Assembly: GCA_023953835.1 (NCBI GenBank)
Contig: JAMLJB010000001.1
Coordinates: 1,736,001-1,800,000 of the forward strand
DNA length: 64,000 nucleotides
Source: Rhizobiaceae bacterium
GTDB lineage: Bacteria > Pseudomonadota > Alphaproteobacteria > Rhizobiales > Rhizobiaceae
Direction: 5' to 3'
A program made the position numbers and the translations under genes. Shown here in pieces: positions 57,491 through 64,000 of this stretch; the first letter of the stretch is position 1, and each line of letters opens with the position of its first letter. A model generated the notes under the pieces. That model saw only the letters and a program-made list of their open reading frames with translations. It made no database searches and had not been told where the DNA came from.

Positions 57491-58624
57491 ATGAAGAAAA
57501 TCATGGGGGTCGGCATTGTCGGCTGCGGCAACATATCGAAAACCTATTTCGGCCTGTCGCCGATGTTCAGGGGCATCGAGGTACGCGCAGCCTCGGACAT
57601 CGACATGGACGCAGCGAGGGCGCGCGCCAGGCAATATGGCGTGCGGGCCGAGACGGTGGATGGTCTGCTGAAGGCGGACGACATCGACATCGTCGTCAAC
57701 CTGACCGTGCCGGCGGCGCATTACGGCGTATCCAAAAAGGCGCTGGATGCCGGCAAGCACGTCTATTCCGAAAAGCCCTTCGTGCTTTCCGTGAAGGAGG
57801 GGCTGGACCTGCGAAAGCGCGCCGCCGCCAAGGGGCTGCGCATCGGCTCGGCGCCCGACACGTTCCTCGGTGGATCGCACCAGCTCGCCCGCCACCTGAT
57901 TGACTCCGGCAAGCTGGGCGCGATTACCTCCGGCACATTGCATGTGATGAATCACGGCATGGAGCACTGGCATCCCAATCCGGATTTCTTCTTCCTGCCT
58001 GGCGGCGGCCCGGTGCTTGATCTCGGGCCGTACTATATCGCCGATCTGATCAACCTTATCGGCCCGGTGCGCCGGGTCGCGGCGCTGACGACCATCCCTG
58101 CGGCGGAGCGCACGATTTCCTCGAAGCCACGCGCGGGCGAGAAGATCGCCGTCAAGACTCCGACCACGATTCATGCCCTGCTTGAGTTCGCCAATGGCGC
58201 GGCGATTACGCTGAACGCGAGCTGGGATGTGTGGGCGCACGGCCATGCGCCCATCGAACTCTACGGGGAGGAGGGATCGCTTTTCGTCCCGGACCCGAAT
58301 TTCTTCGGCGGGGAGGTGCGATACACCAGTCGCGGCAAGCCGGTGAAGAAAGCGCCAGCATGGAGCCATCCGTTCGGCGTCCCCAATGAGCAGCACGGCA
58401 GCGGCGCGATGGCGAACTACCGCACCGTCGGACTGGCCGACATGGCGCTCGCCATCATGCAGGGCAGGCCGCATCGCTGCTCCGAGGAGCTTGCGCTTCA
58501 CGCGGTGGACGTCATGACGGGCATCCTCCGCTCCGGCGAGGCAGGCAGGTTCATCGAAATGGCCACGACCTGCGAACGTCCGGCGGCGCTTGGCGTGAAA
58601 GAGGCGAAAGCTCTGCTCGCATAG
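57491..58624 (+). CDS. Gfo/Idh/MocA-family dehydrogenase
   Basis: 377 residues, NAD(P)-dependent sugar dehydrogenase. NAD motif VGIVGCGNIS, catalytic Lys95 in SEKPF (94-97 region) and the core DLGPYYIADLINLIGPV. The usual catalytic DxGxH reads D177-L-G-P-Y181, so His is replaced by Tyr, as in a known subfamily. It likely oxidises or reduces the sugar brought in by the transporter. The spacing to the isomerase gene is 11 bases. Confidence 0.88.
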   Translation: MKKIMGVGIVGCGNISKTYFGLSPMFRGIEVRAASDIDMDAARARARQYGVRAETVDGLLKADDIDIVVNLTVPAAHYGVSKKALDAGKHVYSEKPFVLSVKEGLDLRKRAAAKGLRIGSAPDTFLGGSHQLARHLIDSGKLGAITSGTLHVMNHGMEHWHPNPDFFFLPGGGPVLDLGPYYIADLINLIGPVRRVAALTTIPAAERTISSKPRAGEKIAVKTPTTIHALLEFANGAAITLNASWDVWAHGHAPIELYGEEGSLFVPDPNFFGGEVRYTSRGKPVKKAPAWSHPFGVPNEQHGSGAMANYRTVGLADMALAIMQGRPHRCSEELALHAVDVMTGILRSGEAGRFIEMATTCERPAALGVKEAKALLA

Positions 58625-58887
58625 AATCCGGCTGAATCTCCGCGATCCTTTCGCAACGGGCGTGGTGCAAACGCACCACAATGCCGCGCGTGAATCCGCG
58701 CGGTTCCAGAATGCTGTCCAAATCCATTTATATGTCCTTTACTAAATTAGGTATATTAAATAAAGGACATGCTTATTGAATGATTGAGGCGGCTGTCTCT
58801 GATGCTGCCCAGTCTCTTCAATGTTCGTGCTTCGGTGCGAAGGCAGAAATTTTACTGGCCGCCGAGCGGCTTTGAAGTGGGAACAGA
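58625..58887. other. Intergenic region before the type I secretion operon
   Basis: 263 bases with no gene I trust. It contains an unusually AT-rich patch, 58720-58790, with an inverted repeat recorded separately, and then GC-rich sequence up to the ATG at 58888. It likely holds the promoter of the secretion operon. Confidence 0.5.
58732..58770. promoter_or_regulatory. AT-rich inverted repeat upstream of the secretion operon
   Basis: ATGTCCTTTA (58732-58741) and TAAAGGACAT (58761-58770) are perfect 10-base inverted repeats separated by 19 AT-rich bases. The arms are 29 bases apart start to start, nearly three helical turns, so two protein subunits could bind on one face. No T-run follows, so it is not a terminator. 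Confidence 0.5.
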
Positions 58888-60447
58888 ATGTTGTCGACGA
58901 AACTCGCGCGGTCAAATTGCATTTCGGGAACCGCGGAAACTTCTGACCATTCTGCGGGAAGGCGAACCGCGAAGATAACGACCGCCGCCGCCATTCGTCG
59001 CCGGGGCCTTACGAAGGGCGTCTGCAACGCCATCTCGCTGGCCATGGTGGCGGGCGCTCTTTCGGCCTGCTCCTTGCAGGGACAGCAGGCGAAGCCGAAC
59101 GAGGCAATCGTTTCCGGCCCTCTCCCGCCTCCTGTTGCCCCTGGACAGGCGCAGCCCGTTCTGGCGGACGCCGCGACGATCGAAGCCCCTGCAACGAACA
59201 AGGCGCCGGAGACTGCCAGCCCGGTCGAGACCGTGCAGGTATCGCTCAATGGACTCAATCTGCAGGAAGCGGTGGGTCTGGCGATTGCGCGGCATCCCGA
59301 CATCACCCGGTCCGAGGCAATCGTGGCTCAGAGCGAATCGGAGGTCGCCATCGCCAAGTCGGCCTGGTTTCCGACACTCGACTACGAGGTGAGCCCGGGA
59401 TACACCGGATCGTCAAGCGATCAGGCGTCGGTAGGGATCGGCGTCACGCAGCTCGTCTACGATTTCGGGCGCTCCAGAAGCAACATTGCAGCCGCCAACG
59501 CGACGCTCGGCCAACAGCGGCATCTGCTTGCTGACACGATAGAGTCGGTCGCATTCAGCACGGCGTCGACATTCATCGACCTTGCGGCGAGCCAGGACAT
59601 GATCACCGCCGCCGAGCGGCAGGTCGATTCGCTGCGCGACATCAACAAGAAGATCGAAACGCGCGTCAAGGCGGGGCTTTCGGACGCGTCCGATCTCAAT
59701 CAGGCGGAAGTCGCGATCCAGCGCGCGGCGGCGGAGGTGCTTTCGGCGCGAATGGAGTTCGATATCGCTGCGGGCAAGCTCGCGCAGGTTGCCGGGGTCC
59801 GTCCGACAAGGGTGCGCGGCCTTGGTGAAACGAGCACCTATATCCGGAAGCTCGGCGGAGACATGCAGGATTCGATCGAGAACACGCCCTCCGTCCTTGC
59901 GGCGCAGGCGGCGGTCGACGCCGCGACGGCCCGTGTCAAGCTGGCAAAGGCCGAGCGCTTTCCATCCATTGGCGTGAATGCGGGGCAGAGCCTGTCCACC
60001 GAAAAGGACATCTATGGCGACTACAGCAAGAATTCGTGGGTCGGCCTGAAACTCATCGGCGACATATCGACGGGCGGGTTGAACAAGAACAAGATTCGCG
60101 CTGCCGAGGCGGAGCAACGCGCGCAAAGCCAGGCGTTGGAAAACCAGCGACTTGTGACGCGCACCGCCCTCGGCTCGGCCGAAACGGAAGCGGCGGGAGC
60201 CGAATCGCGCCTGCAAAGCTATGACACGGTGATTGGCCTTTCGCGCAACCTGATCGACCTCTACTGGCAGCAATACACGCTCAACAAGCGCCCGCTGACC
60301 GACGTCATCAATGCAGAACGCGACATCTATCAGTCTGAGGCGGCGCGCATCACCGCCATTGCCGACGGAGACCGGGCGCGCGTCAGAGCCAATTCCGCAG
60401 TTGGCCGTTTCGTGGCCGCGCTGAAGGAAAACAAGAGCGCTGAATAA
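58888..60447 (+). CDS. TolC-family outer-membrane channel of a type I secretion system
   Basis: 519 residues. Two TolC repeats are visible (YEVSPGYTGSSSDQASVGIG, YDFGRSRSNIAAANATLG; later VDAATARVKLAKAERFPSIGV). A lipobox-like ALSACSL occurs at about residues 56-62 after a hydrophobic stretch, but the ATG at 58888 puts some 50 residues before it; the true start may lie later with an unusual codon. The stop shares one base with the start of the ABC gene. Confidence 0.85.
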   Translation: MLSTKLARSNCISGTAETSDHSAGRRTAKITTAAAIRRRGLTKGVCNAISLAMVAGALSACSLQGQQAKPNEAIVSGPLPPPVAPGQAQPVLADAATIEAPATNKAPETASPVETVQVSLNGLNLQEAVGLAIARHPDITRSEAIVAQSESEVAIAKSAWFPTLDYEVSPGYTGSSSDQASVGIGVTQLVYDFGRSRSNIAAANATLGQQRHLLADTIESVAFSTASTFIDLAASQDMITAAERQVDSLRDINKKIETRVKAGLSDASDLNQAEVAIQRAAAEVLSARMEFDIAAGKLAQVAGVRPTRVRGLGETSTYIRKLGGDMQDSIENTPSVLAAQAAVDAATARVKLAKAERFPSIGVNAGQSLSTEKDIYGDYSKNSWVGLKLIGDISTGGLNKNKIRAAEAEQRAQSQALENQRLVTRTALGSAETEAAGAESRLQSYDTVIGLSRNLIDLYWQQYTLNKRPLTDVINAERDIYQSEAARITAIADGDRARVRANSAVGRFVAALKENKSAE

Positions 60448-62648
60448 TGCACGGAAGCTTGGAAGGCAGGAACAAGACCCCAGCCGCGAAGGTTGTGGGT
60501 GCCTCCAACATTCAGGCCTGGGTCGACGGCATATTGCTGGCTGCCCGCCATCTGGATGTCCGCACATCGCCGGAACTCATCCGCAACGCGGCGGCCTGGT
60601 CGAAGTCGGTCGACAAGGACCAGGCGGTCATCGACGTAGCCTATTCGGCAGGCCTCACCGCGCAGTTCATCGACCTTCCCGCCCGGAAAATAACGCCGGA
60701 AATGCTGCCGGTCCTCGTCCCCGTGGGGGATGCCTATGTCGGCGTCATCACGGGCGTATCGGACAATGAGCTTACGCTTCAGTTCCTGCTGGAAGGTTCG
60801 CTGGTCGAGCGCACCATCCCCTCCGAACGGGTTGTCCGCAAGGGGCGGGTCCGCATCCTCATGGTTCGGGGGCGCGAAGTCGCGCATGACGGCAGGCTGG
60901 ACAGCTATCTGCGCCAGACCTCCAAATCGTGGCTACGCAATGTCCTCTTGAAAAACTGGACCGTCCTTCTCGAAATCGGCGCTGGGTCGCTTTTCGCAAA
61001 CCTGATCGGTATTGCGACATCGCTGTTTGCCATGCAGGTCTGGGACCGTGTGGTGCCGGCGCGCTCGACGGACACGTTGTGGGTGCTGGTGTCGGGCGTC
61101 GCCATCGCGCTGGTTCTCGAATTTTTCATCAGCATGGCGCGCATCAGCATCAGCGATCATTTCGGAAAGGACGCGGACCACAAATTGTCCGCCATGTTCT
61201 TCGCAAGGACGCTGGACATCCGCAACGATGCGCGCCCGCGCTCGCCCGGCACGCTTATTTCGCAGTTGCGCGACCTCGACCAGCTACGCGAGTTCCTGAC
61301 CTCCACCACAATCGGCGTGCTGATCGACCTGCCCTTTGTGGTGATCTTTCTTTTCATCATGTGGATTCTCGGCGGCTATCTTGTCTATGTGCCGCTCGCC
61401 GCAATTCCTCTTATCGTCATCCCCGGCTTCATCGCGCAAATTCCACTTTCTAAGCTGTCTCAGCAAGGGCTTGCCGAAGGCGCGTTGCGCAACGCGATCC
61501 TGATGGAGGCAATCTATCGCGCCGAGGACATCAAGTCGTTGCAGGCCGAGTCCAGGTTCCGGGCATTGTGGGACCGGGTCAACCAGGTCAGCGGCCAGAT
61601 CAGCCTCAAGCAGCGCCGTGTCTCGTCGGTCCTCCTGAATTTCTCGCAGAAGGTGCAGCAGATCGCCTATGTGGGCGTCATCACGGTCGGAGTGTATGGA
61701 ATTCTGGACGGCAGCCTGTCATTCGGCGCCGTGATGGCGTGCTCGATCCTGACCAGCCGAACGATCGCCCCGCTCGGGCAGATACCAGCCATCCTCGCAC
61801 GCATTCAGGGCGTTTGGGCAAGCAAGAAGGCATTGGATGCCCTTCTCAAGCTGCCCATCGACCACGACCCGAACAAGGACGCCTATCACAAGCCGGTATT
61901 GGTGGGCAGCTATCGCTTCGAGGATGTCGTCTATGCCTATGACAGCGAGTCGAAACCCGCTCTGGCAATCCCTCGCCTGACGATCGAGCCGGGGGAGCGC
62001 ATCGCTATTCTCGGACGTGTCGGGGCGGGAAAATCGACTTTGCTGAGACTGGCGGGCGGCCTTGCCTCGCCGTCGAGGGGCCATATCCTGTTCAACGACA
62101 CGTCGATGGATCTTGTCGATATATCGGACGTCCGGCGCGATATCGGCTTCGTGCTGCAGGAATCCAGCCTCTTCTACGGAAGCATTCGCGACAATCTCCG
62201 CCTTGCCAATCCGCATGCCACCGACGAGCAGATTCTGGAGGCGATGCATCTCTCCTGCGCCGACCGCCTGTTGCTCAACCAGCCCCACGGCCTTGACCTG
62301 AAGTTGCGCGAAGGGGGTGTCGGGCTGTCCGGCGGGCAGAAGCAGTCATTGCTGCTGGCCCGCGTGTTGCTGCGCTCGCCGCAGATTCTGTTGCTGGACG
62401 AGCCGACCGCTTCGCTCGACGACGGAACCGAGGCCACGATCATCGAAAACCTCAAGGGCTGGCTCGGCCATCGGACGCTCATCGTTGCGACGCATCGCTA
62501 TCAGGTTCTGAACCTTGTCGATCGCATCATCGTCATGGATGGAGGCCGGATCGTCCAGGATGGGCCGAAGGCGAAGGTCCTCGAATCGCTCGGCGTGAAT
62601 GGGGCGACCCCACCGGCCCGGCCAAAGACAGCGACTGCAATGAGGTGA
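60447..62648 (+). CDS. Type I secretion ABC transporter/ATPase with C39-like domain
   Basis: 733 residues. An N-terminal C39-peptidase-like domain (1-140) lacks the catalytic Cys region, so it is a docking domain, as in LapB/LssB-type exporters. The membrane domain is about 160-440 and the ATPase 490-733: Walker A GRVGAGKST at 523-531, signature LSGGQKQSLLLARVLL, Walker B ILLLDEPTASLDD, switch His in ATHRYQVLNL. It exports unfolded substrates across both membranes with TolC and HlyD. Confidence 0.93.
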   Translation: MHGSLEGRNKTPAAKVVGASNIQAWVDGILLAARHLDVRTSPELIRNAAAWSKSVDKDQAVIDVAYSAGLTAQFIDLPARKITPEMLPVLVPVGDAYVGVITGVSDNELTLQFLLEGSLVERTIPSERVVRKGRVRILMVRGREVAHDGRLDSYLRQTSKSWLRNVLLKNWTVLLEIGAGSLFANLIGIATSLFAMQVWDRVVPARSTDTLWVLVSGVAIALVLEFFISMARISISDHFGKDADHKLSAMFFARTLDIRNDARPRSPGTLISQLRDLDQLREFLTSTTIGVLIDLPFVVIFLFIMWILGGYLVYVPLAAIPLIVIPGFIAQIPLSKLSQQGLAEGALRNAILMEAIYRAEDIKSLQAESRFRALWDRVNQVSGQISLKQRRVSSVLLNFSQKVQQIAYVGVITVGVYGILDGSLSFGAVMACSILTSRTIAPLGQIPAILARIQGVWASKKALDALLKLPIDHDPNKDAYHKPVLVGSYRFEDVVYAYDSESKPALAIPRLTIEPGERIAILGRVGAGKSTLLRLAGGLASPSRGHILFNDTSMDLVDISDVRRDIGFVLQESSLFYGSIRDNLRLANPHATDEQILEAMHLSCADRLLLNQPHGLDLKLREGGVGLSGGQKQSLLLARVLLRSPQILLLDEPTASLDDGTEATIIENLKGWLGHRTLIVATHRYQVLNLVDRIIVMDGGRIVQDGPKAKVLESLGVNGATPPARPKTATAMR

Positions 62649-62655
62649 GGCCGCG

Positions 62656-63828
62656 ATGACCGATCTCGGAATAACCGCCTATCATGGCGGTGAAGCGCGA
62701 AAGATGCGCGCGCTCCTGTGGCTCATCATCGCGTCGCTGTTGATCTTCGTCGTCTGGGCTGCCAATGCGCCGCTTGATGAAGTGGCGATCGGCGAAGCCA
62801 AGGTCACGCCCGCTTCGAAGGGGCAGGTGATCCAGAGCTTTGAAGGCGGCATCCTGGCCGAGCTGTTCGTCCGTGAAGGCGATATTGTCGAAGCTGGAGA
62901 AAAGCTGGCGACGCTCGATCCGGTACAGGCACGTACCTCGATGGAAGAGGCGATGGCCAAGATCGTGGCGTTGCAGGCGCGGGCAGCGCGCCTCAAGGCG
63001 GAAATGGCCGACGCCACCGAAGTGGTTTTCCCGAAGGAGCTTGAAGTCAATACCGACGTGGTGGAGCGCGAGCGCCAGTTGTTCATCGCCAACCGGAAGG
63101 CGTTCAAGGAAAATCTGGACAATCTGAAAGAGCAGTTGCGACTTGCTGATGAGGAACTCGAAATTACGGTTCCACTGCTGAAATCCGGCGCGACGAATGA
63201 AGTCGAGGTGCTGCGATTGAAGCAGCGCGTCGCGGAATATTCATCCAAGCTGGCCGCGACCGAGAGCGAATATTATGTCGCCCTGAAAGCCGACTTCGCC
63301 GAAACGATGGGCGACCTCGGTCCGCTGCTGAAAGTCAGCGAGGGGCGCGCGGACCAGTTGCGGCGCACCATGATAACCGCGCCGACGCATGGCATCGTCA
63401 AGGATATTCGAATCACGACGATCGGGGGCGTAGTGCCCTCCGGCGGCATTCTGATGGAGATTGTTCCTCTCGGAGACCAGTTGCTGATCGAAGCACGTCT
63501 CAGCCCGCGCGACATCGCGTTCATCCATCCGGGGCAGGAAGCCAATGTGAAAATCACGGCCTATGATTCCGCGATCTATGGGTCCTTGTCCGGCAAGGTG
63601 GACCGTGTTTCGCCCGATACGATCGAGGACCAGACCGACAAGCGGATTCAATATTATCGCGTCTATGTCCTGACCGACCAGTCCTACCTCACGACCAAGG
63701 ACGGAAAGCAGCATCCGATCCTTCCCGGCATGGTGGCCACAACAGAAATCAGGACGGGGCACAACACCGTTCTCAACTATCTGCTGAAACCGTTGAAAAA
63801 AGCCGGCGAAGCGATGCGCGAACGCTGA
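62656..63828 (+). CDS. Type I secretion membrane-fusion protein (HlyD/LapC type)
   Basis: 390 residues. One membrane helix at 18-37, then a lipoyl half-motif (GQVIQSFEGGILAELFVREGD), a periplasmic coiled coil (ARAARLKAEMADATE; VLRLKQRVAEYSSKLAATESE) and the second lipoyl half (TAPTHGIVKDIRITTIGGVV) with the C-terminal beta-barrel. The 7-base gap from the ABC gene indicates one operon. Nothing recognisable follows in the last 172 bases. Confidence 0.93.
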   Translation: MTDLGITAYHGGEARKMRALLWLIIASLLIFVVWAANAPLDEVAIGEAKVTPASKGQVIQSFEGGILAELFVREGDIVEAGEKLATLDPVQARTSMEEAMAKIVALQARAARLKAEMADATEVVFPKELEVNTDVVERERQLFIANRKAFKENLDNLKEQLRLADEELEITVPLLKSGATNEVEVLRLKQRVAEYSSKLAATESEYYVALKADFAETMGDLGPLLKVSEGRADQLRRTMITAPTHGIVKDIRITTIGGVVPSGGILMEIVPLGDQLLIEARLSPRDIAFIHPGQEANVKITAYDSAIYGSLSGKVDRVSPDTIEDQTDKRIQYYRVYVLTDQSYLTTKDGKQHPILPGMVATTEIRTGHNTVLNYLLKPLKKAGEAMRER

Positions 63829-64000
63829 GGCGCTCCGCTCATTTCGCCGCGCCGACAGCGAGGCGCGAAGTTTCCGTATCGAATTCGGTTCACGCAACCC
63901 GACGGCGTGCTACATTGGCTGTGCCGGATGCGTTCGGGCAAATGACTTGAAACCGGGCAATTGCGTGCCGCGTGAAACCCTGCGAAAGTGGGCGCGGAGG

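Overview
This 64 kb window looks like the chromosomal backbone of an alphaproteobacterium, most likely a Hyphomicrobiales (Rhizobiales) member close to Mesorhizobium/Phyllobacteriaceae. The evidence is high GC with strong third-position GC bias, an atpHAGDC operon whose beta subunit has a Lys/Ala/Pro-rich N-terminal tail, a hemC-hemD-mitofilin-hemY cluster, a CenR-type response regulator, an SdhCDAB operon and a CyaC-type diheme adenylate cyclase. I see no insertion sequence, prophage, integrase, CRISPR array, tRNA or rRNA. About 60 protein genes cover nearly everything; no gene-free stretch exceeds 300 bases.

Layout. 0-4.7 kb: a polar amino acid ABC binding protein and permease without an ATPase, leuC, then on the minus strand a ClpP-fold membrane-anchored protein and a small secreted protein. 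4.9-8.4 kb: sdhCDAB, ending in a 14-bp hairpin that encloses the stop codon. 8.4-11.8 kb: OsmC-like, YbaK-like and UbiH-family genes on the minus strand, with tesB divergent. 12-13.7 kb: glnK-amtB behind a possible sigma-54 promoter, closed by strong terminators. 13.9-18.2 kb: ftsK, lolA, xthA. 18.2-20.2 kb: a stand-alone cyclic-nucleotide-binding protein, a CenR-like regulator and an L,D-transpeptidase. 20.2-28.4 kb: a tightly coupled minus-strand operon (tsaD, gpsA, YciI-like, EVE, ETF-beta-type methyltransferase) divergent from hemC-hemD-mitofilin-hemY. 28.4-38 kb: transaldolase-like fsa, priA, two membrane proteins, and the ATP synthase F1 operon with a clear terminator.

38-51 kb: a LysE-type exporter, typA, a membrane adenylate cyclase with a tetra-His membrane anchor and a [2Fe-2S] domain, an M3 oligopeptidase, an MFS exporter, beta-carbonic anhydrase, a pyridoxal kinase, a small membrane protein, a lemA/TPM/TPM trio, a GNAT acetyltransferase and ppa. 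51-58.6 kb: a self-contained sugar-uptake locus, made of a LacI-family repressor divergent from a binding protein, two permeases, an ATPase, a TIM-barrel isomerase/epimerase and a Gfo/Idh dehydrogenase. Its intergenic region carries two near-identical CTGTAACGTTACAG-type operators. 58.9-63.8 kb: a complete type I secretion system (TolC-like, ABC with a degenerate peptidase domain, HlyD-like) preceded by an AT-rich inverted repeat; no secreted substrate lies inside the window.

The items most worth following up are the redox-sensing adenylate cyclase with its ferredoxin domain, the LacI-controlled sugar locus that resembles glycoside 3-oxidation pathways, the type I secretion system with unknown substrate, and the histone-like tail on AtpD. 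Most of the window is ordinary core metabolism. All functional calls come from reading motifs and recalled family knowledge; no database search was run.
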